A stretch of 64,000 bases of DNA from Shewanella indica (GCF_002836975.1 NZ_NIJK01000027.1:234935-298934); one strand, 5' to 3'; counted from the stretch's first letter, positions 45,985-57,087 are shown. The notes: generated by a model not told the origin, from the sequence alone. Numbers and translations: made by a program.

Positions 45985-47487
45985 TTAGGCCTGTGGGCGC
46001 ATGGCCGGGAACAGGATCACGTCACGAATGGTGTGAGTGTTGGTAAACAACATCACCAGACGGTCGATACCTATGCCCTGACCGGCTGTCGGTGGCAGGC
46101 CGTGCTCAAGCGCCGTAATATAGTCGGCATCATAGAACATGGCTTCGTCGTCACCGGCATCCTTGGCTTCAACCTGAGCCTTGAAGCGGTTGTCCTGATC
46201 TTCGGCGTCGTTGAGCTCGCTGAAGCCGTTGGCCACTTCACGACCACCGATAAAGAACTCGAAGCGGTCGGTGATGAAGTCGTTGTCATCGTTGCGACGG
46301 GCCAGTGGCGAGATGTCCGCTGGGTAGCCGGTGATGAAGGTAGGCTGCATCAGTTTAGGCTCGGCGGTTTCACCGAAGATCTCTTCCAGCAGTTGACCAC
46401 AGGTCCAGAAAGATTCGATTTCCAGCCCTACGTCTTTAGCCAGCTTACGCATAAACTCAAGATCCTTGACCTCTTCATAGGTCATGGCCTGAATCGTTGC
46501 GTTGTCTGGGTTGTAGTGCTGAATCGCTTCCAGCATGCTCATGCGGGCATAAGGGCCGCCGAAATCTATGCTGTGCTCGCCGTAAGGCAGCTTGGTGTCA
46601 CCCAGCAGATCCTGAGCGATGGAAGACAGCATCTCTTCGGTGAGATCCATCAGATCGCGGTAATCTGCGTAGGCCATATAGAATTCCATCATGGTGAATT
46701 CTGGGTTATGGCGTGGCGACAGACCTTCGTTACGGAAGTTACGGTTGATTTCGAACACTCGCTCAAAACCACCGACAACCAGACGCTTGAGGTACAGCTC
46801 AGGCGCAATACGCAGATACATGTCGATATCCAGCGCATTGTGGTGAGTGATAAATGGACGCGCGGAAGCACCACCCGGGATGACATGCATCATAGGGGTT
46901 TCCACTTCCATAAACTCTTTTTTCACCATGAAGTTACGTATGGCTGAAACCACTTTGGAGCGCATGACGAAGGCATCACGGGAATCCTGGTTGACGATCA
47001 AGTCAACATAACGCTGACGGTAACGGGTTTCCTGATCGGTCAAACCGTGGAACTTCTCAGGCAGCGGGCGCAGCGCCTTGGTCAGCAGCTGATACTCTTC
47101 CATATTAACGTACAGGTCGCCCTTACCGGACAGGTGCAGAGTGCCTTTAACGCCAACTATGTCGCCGATATCCAGGCCCTGATAGCGTTCTTTCAGATCA
47201 GCCTGTACTTCTTTGCCGGCATAGGCCTGAATGCGGCCGGATACGTCCTGCAGAACCAGGAAGGGGCCACGCTTGGCCATGATCCGACCGGCAATGGCGG
47301 TCTTGAAGCCCAGAGACTCGAGCTCTTCTTTGCTCTTATCGGCGAACTGCGCCTGCAGCTCGGCAGCCTTGTGGCTGCGACGGAAAGTGTTAGGGTGACC
47401 ATTGGCCGGGCAGCCCTGGCGTACATGTTCCAGCTTGGCGCGACGTTCCGCGATCAGCTTGTTCTCATCCAATACTTGTTCAGTCAT
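45985..47487 (-). CDS. lysS: Lysyl-tRNA synthetase (class II)
   Basis: A 500-residue class II LysRS that charges tRNA-Lys. An N-terminal OB-fold (about 65-160) binds the anticodon. The class II motifs follow: motif 2 [20 protein letters not shown] and motif 3 [13 protein letters not shown]. Located 17 bases after prfB, the same prfB-lysS order as in E. coli. Confidence 0.98.
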   Translation of the reverse strand: MTEQVLDENKLIAERRAKLEHVRQGCPANGHPNTFRRSHKAAELQAQFADKSKEELESLGFKTAIAGRIMAKRGPFLVLQDVSGRIQAYAGKEVQADLKERYQGLDIGDIVGVKGTLHLSGKGDLYVNMEEYQLLTKALRPLPEKFHGLTDQETRYRQRYVDLIVNQDSRDAFVMRSKVVSAIRNFMVKKEFMEVETPMMHVIPGGASARPFITHHNALDIDMYLRIAPELYLKRLVVGGFERVFEINRNFRNEGLSPRHNPEFTMMEFYMAYADYRDLMDLTEEMLSSIAQDLLGDTKLPYGEHSIDFGGPYARMSMLEAIQHYNPDNATIQAMTYEEVKDLEFMRKLAKDVGLEIESFWTCGQLLEEIFGETAEPKLMQPTFITGYPADISPLARRNDDNDFITDRFEFFIGGREVANGFSELNDAEDQDNRFKAQVEAKDAGDDEAMFYDADYITALEHGLPPTAGQGIGIDRLVMLFTNTHTIRDVILFPAMRPQA

Positions 47488-47504
47488 TTTCCGCTTCTTC
47501 TCTG

Positions 47505-48603
47505 TTACAGCCCGGACTTCAGGCTGGCTTCAATAAATCTGTCCAGATCACCGTCCAACACGGCCTGGGTATTACGGGTTTCCACCCCGGTGCGCAGATC
47601 CTTGATGCGGGAATCATCCAGCACGTAGGAGCGGATCTGACTGCCCCAGCCGATGTCCGACTTGGCATCTTCCGCCGCCTGCTTCTCGGCGTTTTGCTTT
47701 TGCATTTCCAACTCAAACAGCTTGGCTTTCAACTGTTTCATTGCTGTGTCTTTGTTCTTGTGCTGTGAACGGTCGTTCTGGCACTGCACCACGGTATTGG
47801 TCGGAAGGTGGGTAATACGCACCGCAGATTCGGTTCTGTTAACGTGCTGACCACCGGCACCCGAAGCGCGGTACACGTCGATACGCAGATCGGCCGGATT
47901 GATATCGATGTCGATGGAATCATCAATCTCAGGGTAAACAAACACAGAACAGAATGAGGTATGGCGGCGACCACCCGAGTCGAAGGGCGACTTACGCACC
48001 AGGCGATGCACGCCGGTTTCGGTTCTCAGCCAGCCATAGGCGTATTCACCACTGAACTTGATGGTGGCACTCTTGATACCGGCCACATCGCCGTCTGAGA
48101 CTTCGATAAGTTCAGGGTTAAAGTCATGTTCTTCACCCCAGCGCAAATACATGCGCAGCACCATATTGGCCCAGTCCTGCGCTTCGGTGCCGCCGGAGCC
48201 GGACTGAATATCCAGATAGCAGTCGGAAGCGTCCTGTGGACCCGAGAACATACGGCGGAATTCCAGCTCTTCCAGGCGCTTTTCCAGATCGCCCAGTTCA
48301 CTGTTGGCATCATTGAAGGTTTCTTCATCTTCCTCTTCAATGGCCAGCTCCAGCAGTCCTTCGACATCTTCGAGGCCCGCATCCATATCGTCTATGGTCT
48401 TAACCACAACTTCCAGCGCCGAGCGCTCTTTACCCAGGGCCTGAGCGCGCTCTGGCTCATTCCATACTTCGGAGCTTTCCAGCTCGCGGCTTACTTCTTC
48501 CAGACGCTCTTTCTTGGCGTCATAGTCAAAGATACCCCCTAAGGAGCATTGTGCGGTCGGCAAGCTCCTTGATTTTGTTTTTTACCGGATTGACTTCAAA
48601 CAT
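47505..48603 (-). CDS. prfB: Peptide chain release factor 2 (programmed +1 frameshift)
   Basis: RF2 recognises UAA and UGA stop codons. Codons 1-25 (from ATG 48603) end at CTT, followed by an in-frame TGA at 48526-48528. The remaining protein continues in the +1 frame, giving 365 residues, the same as E. coli. The slippage signal AGGGGG-TAT-CTT-TGA is intact. Key motifs are the stop-codon tripeptide SPF and the catalytic GGQ in [16 protein letters not shown]. The residue matching E. coli K-12 Thr246 is Ala, as in most bacteria. Confidence 0.97.
48526..48540 (-). other. RF2 autoregulatory frameshift site
   Basis: Minus-strand AGGGGG (internal Shine-Dalgarno-like), then TAT, CTT and the stop TGA. 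When RF2 is scarce, the slow stop at TGA lets ribosomes slip +1 on CTT and finish RF2. Confidence 0.95.
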
Positions 48604-49304
48604 GCGATTTCAACTTTCTTTGGTGTTAAGGACGTAGCAAACGAGGGATTTTAACCCAAGCAGCCGCTGAAACCTATGCCACTGCAGGCAGAAGCTTGAT
48701 TTTTTTTCGCCGGTACTGCATTCAGAGCCGGTTCCGGTAAAACATCTGACACACTCTAGCGAATTCCGCGGTGAAAAAACTGTGACAAAAAATCAAATAT
48801 GCCAACTTAATCAACAAATGAATCAGGTGATCATGCCAAGCAGCAGCCTTCAATGACAAACGATACCTGCAGCCATCTATTTGAAATTTCCATTGTCAGG
48901 GAGTCAATGATTTTTCAGCAAAAACTAGGCCTTCGAGCCAATGATGCGTACCCTTTTCAAGAGCAAATCATCTCGAATCTGCTACCGGTATTCTTCATAC
49001 CTCAACCAAATAGCAACATACTCCAGCGTGCTTTTCCCGACTGACGCATTGAAATCCCAAGCGACAACTTCACCTCAGTTTAGTGCGCAGATATCTGTCA
49101 GCAAGATCTCCTGCCGAGCCAGATCACACTGAGTAAAATCCATTTTTCAGACAAGTGCACAGACTCGCCAAGCTTTGTGAATTCCCCGGCAAAAGCCTGT
49201 TCCAGCTCAATGAAGCAACTCACTCGATCGATATACTGCATGGTTATCAGCTTAATTAGTCCCTACTTCACCGCCATCGAGGTGAGCAAATAACAAGGCT
49301 GCCC
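48604..49304. other. Gene-free region upstream of the formate dehydrogenase
   Basis: About 700 bases with no convincing gene. A 63-codon frame at 48853 lacks a ribosome site. It must contain the divergent promoters of prfB and fdh. I found no clear FNR or CRP site. Confidence 0.5.
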
Positions 49305-52300
49305 ATGTTTGAGATCTATATCGACGGCCAGGCCGTCAGCGCCTTTGAGGGCGAGACCCTGTTGCAGGCGGCCCGGCGGGCCGGCATCGACATTCCTTGT
49401 CTGTGTCACCATACAGACGCACACGCGGCTACCACAGAAGGCGCCGATCAACACCTGTGCCAACTGACCCGAGTTGACCAGGTAATGGTCGACGGTGACA
49501 GACCGCTGCTGGCCTGCTCGACTCCGGCAATCGCCGGAATGCAGCTCAAGAATCATACCCAGACAGTGCACAGTCATCGGCAGCAAGTGCTGAAACAGAT
49601 CCTGAAAGATCACTTCGCCGATTGCGAAGCCCCCTGCCAGCAAGCCTGCCCGGCAGGCGTTGATGTGCAGTCTTACCTATATCATATAGGTCAGGGCAAC
49701 CACACAGAAGCGGTGCGGATCCTCAAGCAGACGCTGCCTCTGCCGCTGTCTATCGGCCGGGTCTGCCCGGCATTTTGTGAAAGCGCCTGTCGCCGCGCCC
49801 TAATCGATGAGCCACTGGCAATACGTCAGCTAAAACGCCACGCCGCCGATCTGGATTTGGCCGATGCCGAACCCTATCAGCCGCCCAAGGCCGACCCCAG
49901 CGGCAAGAAGGTCGCCATAATCGGCGCCGGTCCCGCCGGGCTCAGCGCCGGGTTTTTCCTCGCCAATCAGGGCCATGAAGTAGACATCTTTGAGGCCGCC
50001 CCCAAGGCCGGTGGCTGGCTAAGATACGGCATTCCAGAGTATCGCCTGCCCAAGGCAATACTCGATAAAGAGATAGCTCTGCTGGAGCGCAGCGGCATTC
50101 GCATTCACACCAACACAGTCATAGGCGAGCATATCCTGCTGCCGAAACTGGCCGAGGAGTATCATGCCCTCTGTCTGGCGATGGGCGCGCAAAAGGCTGT
50201 GCCACTCGACTATCCTGGCAGTGACCTGCCCGGCTGCTATCTCGGGGTCGACTACCTTAAAGATCTGGCAATGGACCACCAGCTGGTCACAGGTAAAAAG
50301 GTAGCCGTTGTCGGCGGCGGCAATACCGCCATAGATTGTGCCCGCAGCGCCAGACGCCTCGGCGCCGAAGTGACCCTGATCTACCGGCGTACCAAAGAGG
50401 AGATGCCGGCCGAAGCCTTTGAAATTCATGAAGCTGAGCAGGAAGGGATCCACTTCCTACTACTGACCAATCCTGTGGCCAACCATGCCGGCAGTGACGG
50501 CCGTCTTGCACGAGTCACGCTTGAAAAAATGTCTTTAGGCGAACCGGATGCCTCCGGCCGCCGCCGACCTCAGCCCAGCGGCGAAACCTTCGACTGCGAG
50601 TTTGATACCCTGATCGCCGCCGTGTCCCAATCACCGGATCTGGCCTTTCTGCAACAGGCCGAAAACCGTCTGCTGCAAGGCGCTCCGGCGCTCAGCCGCT
50701 GGAATACGATCAACGGCTGCGACATCACACTGAGTACAGGGCTGGAAAAACTGTTTGTTATCGGTGATGTACGCCGCGGACCCGCCACTGCGGTGGAAGC
50801 GGTCGCCGATGGTCGCCGCGCCGCCGAGGCCATAGATGCCCTGTTCAATCAGGGGCTCAGTTGCCCACTGACGCCGGTGGCGTTCAATGCCAGCAAGGCT
50901 ATAGGGCTCAAGTCCCAACAGGATTTACCCAAAGGTCTTTTCCCCTCACAGGTGAAAAGTGCCAGAGTCAAGATGCCGGAACTGCCGGTAGCCGAGCGCC
51001 TGAGTAACTTTGCCGAAGTGGAGCTGGGACTGAAGCCGCAAATGGCCGAAGCCGAGGCCAAACGCTGCCTCGAATGCGGCTGTCAGGCCAATATGGACTG
51101 TCGCCTGCGAGACTACGCCAGTGAATACAAGGTCAGCAGCCAGGGCTTGCTAGAGCAAGATAGCAGTGGCGACTCGGCGCTGCAGGCCAGACACTTTGCC
51201 CAGGACTTGAGTGCGCCTTTTATCCGTTTCGACGCCAATCGCTGCATCAGCTGCGGCGCCTGTGTTGACATCTGCCACAGTCGCAGCGGCCACAAGGCGA
51301 TCAGCTTTGAGGCCGACCAATTCTCGGCGCTACCGGGAGGCAATAGCGAACGCCGGGCCCCCAGAGCCGGTTTCAGCGTCTCCATGGCCGACAGCGATTG
51401 TGTTCAGTGCGGCAACTGCCTGCAGGTATGCCCGACCGGTGCTCTGGTCGATGCCCGCCACAAGACCCAAGGACAAGCACCCGATACCAAGGTGACCAGC
51501 ACCATCTGCACCTATTGCGGCGTGGGTTGTCGCATCCGCTTCAAGGTAGACACTAGCCAGAATCGTATCCTGGCGGCCGAAGGTGATGTGCGCTCACCTG
51601 TGAACCAGGGCATGCTCTGCGTCAAGGGCCGCTTCGGCTTCGACTTTATCAACAGTGAAGAGCGCCTGACCCAGCCACTGATACGCCGTAACGGCAAGTT
51701 GGAACCCTGTAGCTGGCAAACGGCCATCAGCTATATTGCCGCCCACTGGCAAGATCAATTGGAACAGTTTGGCCCGAGTTCATTCGGTGCACTGGCATCC
51801 GCCAAAGCCACCAATGAAGAAAACTTCCTGCTGCAAAAGCTGTTCAGAGCCGTTATCGGCAGCAACAACATAGATCACTGCGCCCGCCTGTGCCACGCCT
51901 CCACTGTCACCGGGCTCTACGATGCCCTCGGCAGCGGCGCCATGACCAATGATATTCCCGGCATAGAGGATTCAGATCTCATCTTTATCCTGGGCTCGGA
52001 TACCGACTGCGCTCACCCCATCATAGCCTCGAGGATCAAGTCGGTTGTCAATCGCGGCAAGGCCAGACTCCTGGTCGCCGATCCCAAGCGAGTCAGCATA
52101 GCCGACAGTGCCGAGCTGTTTGTGCGTCATCGCCCCGGCACAGATGTGATGCTGCTCAACGCCATCATGCAACAGATACTGCTCAACGACTGGCATGACA
52201 AGGCCTATATCCGCAGCCGCACCACAGGCTTTGAGGCCTTGCGCGAAGAGTTGTTGCGCCCGGATTACAGCCTGGAGCAAGCCGCCAGGGTGACAGGTGT

Positions 52301-53552
52301 CAGCAGCAGCGAAATAGCGGCCATGGCAAAAATGCTGGGCACAGCCCAAAAGACCGCTCTCTACTACGCCATGGGGATCACTCAGCACACCACAGGCCAT
52401 GACAATGTCACCGCCATTGCCAACTTGCAGCTATTGCTGGGCAACCTCGGACTCGACGGCGCCGGGATCAACCCTTTGCGCGGCCAGAGCAATGTCCAGG
52501 GTGCCTGTGATATGGGTGCCCTGCCCAACTATTTCAGCGGCTATCAACGTCTGGATAACGATGCTGCGCGGCTGAAACTGGCGCGTGCCTGGGGCACAGA
52601 TAAGCTGAGTCCTGAGACAGGTATTCCAGCCTCTCATATGATGCAGGCGATTTTGGATGGCAGGCTGCAGAGCCTGTTTGTCATGGGTGAAAACCCGGTT
52701 CTGAGCGACCCTGACCAGGCCCATGTTCTCAAGGCGCTGAAAAATCTGCCATTTTTGGTGGTGCAGGATATCTTTCTCACCGAAACTGCCGAAATGGCCG
52801 ATGTGGTATTGCCGGCAGCGGCCTTTGCCGAAAAGCGCGGCCACTTCACCAATACCGAGCGCCGGGTTCAACGACTGGAAGTCGCCTTGCAATCGCCAGG
52901 TAGTGCCCGTCCGGACTGGCAGATACTACAGCTGCTGGCCAATGCCATGGGCGCCGACTGGCACTATGGCGATGAACAGGCAATTTGGCAGGAAGTCACC
53001 GCCCTGACCCCCAGCTACGCCGGGATCAGTTGGCGCAGAACCACGGATAACCCGGCCGGGCTGCAGTGGCCCTGCCCAGATGAGCAACATCCGGGTACCC
53101 GGGTATTGCACCGCAACAGCTTTACTCACGGCAAAGGGCGACTGCAGCCGGTCAATTATCGTTTACCGGCTGAGCTGCCGGACGGTGATTACCCCTTGAT
53201 GCTGTCGACCGGACGCCTGCTGGAGCAGTTCCACACCGGCACCATGACCCGTAAAACCGCCGGACTGGACGAACTCGGCTCCCCCAGAGTGATGATCTCG
53301 GTTGAGGATGCCGAGCGTTTGGGCGTCGGCAAGGGCGACTGGCTCAAACTGGAAAGCCGCCGTGGTGAGATATTCATTCAGGCCTTTGTCAGCCGCCGGG
53401 CTCAGCCTGGGGTGCTGTTCCTGCCATTCCATTTCGTGGAAGCCGCGGCCAACAAGCTAACCATCAATGCGCTGGATCCCGTGGCTCACATTCCCGAGTT
53501 CAAGGTATGTGCCGTCAAGGCTGAGCGCGCCGAGGCGCCTCCGGCAGCTTGA
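49305..53552 (+). CDS. Fused formate dehydrogenase alpha subunit with GltD-like diaphorase
   Basis: A 1415-residue multidomain enzyme. In order: a 2Fe-2S ferredoxin-like N-terminus (1-80), a GltD-type cysteine-rich segment (about 105-190; CEAPCQQACPAG), FAD site GAGPAGLSAG near 207, NADPH site GGGNTAIDCA near 337, two ferredoxin 4Fe-4S motifs (CISCGACVDIC near 646; CVQCGNCLQVC near 699), and the molybdopterin part with CTYCGVGCR near 735. The metal ligand is Cys863 in CARLCHAST, not selenocysteine. It thus couples formate oxidation to a pyridine nucleotide in one chain. The name fdh fits; which nucleotide is used is inferred. Single gene with its own terminator. Confidence 0.9.
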   Translation: MFEIYIDGQAVSAFEGETLLQAARRAGIDIPCLCHHTDAHAATTEGADQHLCQLTRVDQVMVDGDRPLLACSTPAIAGMQLKNHTQTVHSHRQQVLKQILKDHFADCEAPCQQACPAGVDVQSYLYHIGQGNHTEAVRILKQTLPLPLSIGRVCPAFCESACRRALIDEPLAIRQLKRHAADLDLADAEPYQPPKADPSGKKVAIIGAGPAGLSAGFFLANQGHEVDIFEAAPKAGGWLRYGIPEYRLPKAILDKEIALLERSGIRIHTNTVIGEHILLPKLAEEYHALCLAMGAQKAVPLDYPGSDLPGCYLGVDYLKDLAMDHQLVTGKKVAVVGGGNTAIDCARSARRLGAEVTLIYRRTKEEMPAEAFEIHEAEQEGIHFLLLTNPVANHAGSDGRLARVTLEKMSLGEPDASGRRRPQPSGETFDCEFDTLIAAVSQSPDLAFLQQAENRLLQGAPALSRWNTINGCDITLSTGLEKLFVIGDVRRGPATAVEAVADGRRAAEAIDALFNQGLSCPLTPVAFNASKAIGLKSQQDLPKGLFPSQVKSARVKMPELPVAERLSNFAEVELGLKPQMAEAEAKRCLECGCQANMDCRLRDYASEYKVSSQGLLEQDSSGDSALQARHFAQDLSAPFIRFDANRCISCGACVDICHSRSGHKAISFEADQFSALPGGNSERRAPRAGFSVSMADSDCVQCGNCLQVCPTGALVDARHKTQGQAPDTKVTSTICTYCGVGCRIRFKVDTSQNRILAAEGDVRSPVNQGMLCVKGRFGFDFINSEERLTQPLIRRNGKLEPCSWQTAISYIAAHWQDQLEQFGPSSFGALASAKATNEENFLLQKLFRAVIGSNNIDHCARLCHASTVTGLYDALGSGAMTNDIPGIEDSDLIFILGSDTDCAHPIIASRIKSVVNRGKARLLVADPKRVSIADSAELFVRHRPGTDVMLLNAIMQQILLNDWHDKAYIRSRTTGFEALREELLRPDYSLEQAARVTGVSSSEIAAMAKMLGTAQKTALYYAMGITQHTTGHDNVTAIANLQLLLGNLGLDGAGINPLRGQSNVQGACDMGALPNYFSGYQRLDNDAARLKLARAWGTDKLSPETGIPASHMMQAILDGRLQSLFVMGENPVLSDPDQAHVLKALKNLPFLVVQDIFLTETAEMADVVLPAAAFAEKRGHFTNTERRVQRLEVALQSPGSARPDWQILQLLANAMGADWHYGDEQAIWQEVTALTPSYAGISWRRTTDNPAGLQWPCPDEQHPGTRVLHRNSFTHGKGRLQPVNYRLPAELPDGDYPLMLSTGRLLEQFHTGTMTRKTAGLDELGSPRVMISVEDAERLGVGKGDWLKLESRRGEIFIQAFVSRRAQPGVLFLPFHFVEAAANKLTINALDPVAHIPEFKVCAVKAERAEAPPAA

Positions 53553-53563
53553 AACTGAGCAGT

Positions 53564-53598
53564 AAAAACGGCGCCTATATAGAGCGCCGTTTTTGTTT
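53564..53598. terminator. Bidirectional terminator between fdh and the chemoreceptor
   Basis: aaaaacggcgc and gcgccgttttt form a stem with T-runs on both strands. Confidence 0.9.
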
Positions 53599-53638
53599 TC
53601 TTCTTTTCCCAATTATTGAGATTAGAGGGCTATAGGTA

Positions 53639-55297
53639 TTAAACCCTGAATTGATTCACCAGTTGTCCCAGATTATCGCCACTGTGGGACACTGTCTGGC
53701 TGACTCTGGCCGCTTCTTCGCTGGAATGCAACAGCTCGGCGACTATCTCCTGAATCGCATAAACATTACGGTTAATCTCCTCAGTCACCGAACTCTGCTC
53801 TGTGGCAGCTGTGGCAATTTGGGTACTCATGTCATTGATGGAAGTAACTGAGCTGGTCACCGCCCCCAGACTTTCGGAAATCAGTCTGGAAGACTCGACA
53901 CTGCGATGGCAGCTTTGCTGGCTCTCTTCCATGGCACTCACCGCCTGGCTTACCAGACGATGTAACTCACTGAGCATCTCGTTGATCTCCAATGTGCTGG
54001 CCTGAGTGCGGCTCGCAAGACTGCGTACCTCATCGGCGACCACGGCAAAGCCGCGCCCTTGCTCACCGGCACGAGCTGCTTCAATGGCAGCATTGAGTGC
54101 CAATAGATTGGTCTGCTCGGCTATGCCACCTATGACAGACAGCACGCTGTTAATTTTCTGCGACTGTTCGTTGAGCGACTGAATATGATCGGCGGCGCTG
54201 TTAATCTCTGCCATCAGGGTAGAGATTTCGGTCAGCGAAGTATCAACACACTCCTGGGCCTTAGCCACTTCATCGCTCGCCACATGGGTCGCCTCCGCCA
54301 CCTGGGTGGTGTTCATCGCCACTTCCTGGGCAGTGGAAGACATCTCGGTAATAGCGGTCACCACCTGATCTGTTTCATTGTTATGGTTGGCCAACTGCGC
54401 CGCTATCGCCTGAGTCTGGGCATGAATAGAACCAGAGGCATCCTGCACCTCGTGGGTAGCGGTAGTCACGTCACGAATGATACGTTGCAACTTGTCGACA
54501 AAGCGGTTGAATGCCTGCCCTAACTGGGCAATCTCATCATCACCGCGCACCTGCAAACGCTTGGTTAAATCCCCTTCTCCCTGAGCGATATCGTTGAGGT
54601 TATCCAGCATGTGGCGAATAGGAGTCACTGTTCGCTGCGCAGCAAACAGAATAAGCATAGCGGTGATCAGGGTGATGATTATGACTATCATCAGCGTCAA
54701 CCATAACTTTTCTTCCATATCTGCCAATGCCGTTTGCCGATACTCGGCTACAGAAGCCTCAATATCATCGACATAAGCGCCGGTACCTATGATCCAGTCG
54801 GTGCCTGGAACCATGGCGGCATAACCTATTTTTTCCACCAGTTCGTTGGTGCCGGGTTTTTGATAGTAATAAGTAAGGATACCGTCACTATTGCGGGCTG
54901 CATTCAGCAAGCCCACTATGATCTTGGTTCCCTTGGGATCTGTCATCCCTATCTGATCTGTCCCTTCCAGATTAGGCAGTAAGGCATGAAACAGGTTTTT
55001 ACCTTTACCATCATAGACAAAGAAATAACCTGCGCTGCCAAAGCGAACATCCCGTAAGGCCGCCTTATAGTCTCCACCCTGACTGCGCTGAAAGCTGACA
55101 ATCTCTTTGGCGACTTCGGTCACATGCATCAACTCCTGACGACGCTCGTTAAGCAGCTTTTCTCTGAAGTTGGTAATTTCGCTTTCAAGCGCATCCGATT
55201 CTACTGTCCAGGACGCCAGCATCAAAACAATGGAAACCGTCAACAATGGTAACAGAGCAAGTAAGAGTAACTTATTTCGTAAACTTAAACTGGACAC
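53639..55297 (-). CDS. Methyl-accepting chemotaxis protein, sCache-type
   Basis: A 552-residue chemoreceptor. A first helix (about 9-30) leads to a single-Cache periplasmic domain (about 45-190; the [15 protein letters not shown] core), a second helix (about 205-225), HAMP, and a signalling domain with the hairpin core [15 protein letters not shown]. It starts at GTG 55297. The GGGGG-type ribosome site is 12 bases upstream, so the start is less certain. Convergent with fdh, so a link to formate or another redox-related attractant is possible but unproven. Confidence 0.93.
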   Translation of the reverse strand: MSSLSLRNKLLLLALLPLLTVSIVLMLASWTVESDALESEITNFREKLLNERRQELMHVTEVAKEIVSFQRSQGGDYKAALRDVRFGSAGYFFVYDGKGKNLFHALLPNLEGTDQIGMTDPKGTKIIVGLLNAARNSDGILTYYYQKPGTNELVEKIGYAAMVPGTDWIIGTGAYVDDIEASVAEYRQTALADMEEKLWLTLMIVIIITLITAMLILFAAQRTVTPIRHMLDNLNDIAQGEGDLTKRLQVRGDDEIAQLGQAFNRFVDKLQRIIRDVTTATHEVQDASGSIHAQTQAIAAQLANHNNETDQVVTAITEMSSTAQEVAMNTTQVAEATHVASDEVAKAQECVDTSLTEISTLMAEINSAADHIQSLNEQSQKINSVLSVIGGIAEQTNLLALNAAIEAARAGEQGRGFAVVADEVRSLASRTQASTLEINEMLSELHRLVSQAVSAMEESQQSCHRSVESSRLISESLGAVTSSVTSINDMSTQIATAATEQSSVTEEINRNVYAIQEIVAELLHSSEEAARVSQTVSHSGDNLGQLVNQFRV

Positions 55298-55399
55298 TTA
55301 GGTTTTCCCCCAGGAAATGAAATCTCTACAAATTATAGTAACTTTGTTTACCTTAAGTTCGGATAAATAAATGCCCGAGATCAAAGTTAAACCATTTGC

Positions 55400-56584
55400 T
55401 TACATAAAGAGAGTCAAAACAGCACCCATAGCCGCAAAGCCGAATACCAAAAATACCAAAGATAACCGCCACAGTTTAAGCAGCATAAAGCCGGTCAACA
55501 CCATGGCGATATCAACCGGACGGGTCACGGCACTGGTAAATACCGGCTGATAGAGAGCGCTCACCAGCAAACCTACGACTGTGGCATTAATCCCCATCAC
55601 CATAGCCGCCATTTTCGGGCGTTCGGCAATTCCCTGCCAGCCGCGGATCACCGCCAGCAACAACAGGAAACCGGGCAGAAAAATGCCCAGCGTTGCCACC
55701 AAGGCGCCAATAAGGGCATTTTGCGGCCACAGTTCAGCCCCAAGATAAGCAGCCAAACTGAACATGGGACCGGGAAGAGCTTGCGCCAGGGCATAGCCTG
55801 TAAGGAACCTGTCATGATCTATGCTGTTTGCCAACTGACTCTCAAGCAAAGGCAGTACCACATGGCCGCCGCCGAATACCATAGCGCCGGTCTGATAAAA
55901 CTGCTTAAAGAGTTCAGCCAAAGGGTGAGCAAGTAAGGGACCTGTAAGCAGCAATAAAAACAGAAATATCAATAAAGCACTCCAGTTTAGCTGCATGCTT
56001 CCCGGCTTGGCCGGCATTGGTGCATCACGATTGAGCCAGAACAATCCACTAATGGCACCGACAAACAGCAACAGCAACTGAGTCAAATTCCCCGGCCATA
56101 AAAGCAGGATCACTGTGCTCAACAAGGCCAATACCTGAGTGGTGCGGTTGCGACAAAATTGCTTGAACATCCCCCAGGCAGCATCGGCGACCACCACCAC
56201 AGCCAATAACTTGAGCCCGGCAATAACCCCCTGAAATAAATCGCTGGAGAGATATTGATAGCTGCTGACAGCCAACAGAAACATCAATAGAAACGAGGGT
56301 AAAGTAAAGCCGATAAAGGCCAGTACCGCCCCGGGAAGGGCTCCGCGGCGGTAACCTATGGCAAAGCCGACCTGGCTGGACCCAGGGCCGGGCAGAAACT
56401 GACTCAAAGCCACCAAGGACGCATAATCTTTATCATCAAGCCAGCCCAACTCTTCGACAAAAGTCTTGCGAAAGTAACCTATATGCGCCGCTGGGCCACC
56501 AAAACTCACCAGTCCCAAAGAAAAGAAACGAACAAAAATCTGCCACATCTGTGTTAGCTCTATACTTGTTTGATCTGGCTCCAT
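55400..56584 (-). CDS. Chromate transporter family protein (ChrA-like)
   Basis: A 394-residue long-form CHR-family membrane protein, two homologous halves of about six helices each. The conserved start FFSLGLVSFGGPAAHIGYF and the repeat-2 segment GAMVFGGGHVVLPLLES are visible. Long-form ChrA exports chromate in some bacteria, but others may move other anions. I chose ATG 56584; a GTG at 56605 lies inside a 17 bp dyad, and ATG 56548 would be shorter. The dyad just upstream suggests a dedicated repressor, though no regulator gene is adjacent. Confidence 0.85.
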   Translation of the reverse strand: MEPDQTSIELTQMWQIFVRFFSLGLVSFGGPAAHIGYFRKTFVEELGWLDDKDYASLVALSQFLPGPGSSQVGFAIGYRRGALPGAVLAFIGFTLPSFLLMFLLAVSSYQYLSSDLFQGVIAGLKLLAVVVVADAAWGMFKQFCRNRTTQVLALLSTVILLLWPGNLTQLLLLFVGAISGLFWLNRDAPMPAKPGSMQLNWSALLIFLFLLLLTGPLLAHPLAELFKQFYQTGAMVFGGGHVVLPLLESQLANSIDHDRFLTGYALAQALPGPMFSLAAYLGAELWPQNALIGALVATLGIFLPGFLLLLAVIRGWQGIAERPKMAAMVMGINATVVGLLVSALYQPVFTSAVTRPVDIAMVLTGFMLLKLWRLSLVFLVFGFAAMGAVLTLFM

Positions 56585-56592
56585 TGTATGAC

Positions 56593-56609
56593 ATAAGTGT
56601 GACACTTAT
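56593..56609. promoter_or_regulatory. 17 bp operator-like dyad upstream of the ChrA gene
   Basis: ATAAGTGTGACACTTAT has perfect 8-base arms around one base. It ends 9 bases before the ATG at 56584, where a bound repressor would block initiation. Confidence 0.5.
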
Positions 56610-57070
56610 CTTATATTCATAGGCTTAGTCTTTAGGCGTACGGCAAGACAAACAAATGAACAGGCAACTGAGAGTCAGCCATAGCCTCTCAACTAGCTGT
56701 ATTTATGACAAAATAGCGGTAAATCCCCCCCTGAATCTCGACCTTCCCACACGCAGGCAAGTATATCCGTTCGGAATCAACCACAGTCTCTTGGCTGTCT
56801 TAACGCCATCGCCAGGCGCGGCCCAGCAACATAAGCAAAACATTTAATATTTATTCAATGACGGCTAACACCGAGTATGGCCATAAGCCCAAAGCTACTT
56901 GGCTAAAAATAAACCACAACAAAAACAACGACCAATAATAGTAATACCCACAGTAAACCAACCAGCATTGAGCTGACTACCAACACTTTTGACACCTGTC
57001 AATTTTAATTGCATAGATATTCACAAAAACATCAAATACAATCACCACAAAAGAACCAAAAACATAATAC
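56610..57070. other. A+T-rich intergenic region
   Basis: About 460 bases with no plausible gene. The final third is A+T-rich and leads into the repeats at 57071. No terminator or recognised operator was seen. Confidence 0.5.
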
Positions 57071-57087
57071 TTTTGTAGCATTTTGTA
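57071..57087 (+). promoter_or_regulatory. Direct repeat TTTTGTA with 10 bp spacing upstream of mipA
   Basis: TTTTGTA occurs at 57071 and 57081, exactly one helical turn apart, about 80 bases before the mipA start. OmpR-type regulators bind tandem direct repeats of this spacing. The cognate regulator encoded downstream may bind here, but the consensus is not known. Confidence 0.35.

Noticed and set aside
47505..48563. prfB read as a late-starting gene or as frameshifted by sequencing error
   Set aside because: The CTT-TGA slippage site and the AGGGGG element match the known programmed frameshift, so the gene is intact from 48603.
48770..48800. A CRP-like TGTGA followed by TCAAA upstream of fdh
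   Set aside because: The spacing is seven bases instead of six and the right half is degenerate.
48853..49044. A 63-codon frame in the gene-free stretch before fdh
   Set aside because: No ribosome site, no family resemblance and base composition like the surrounding non-coding DNA.
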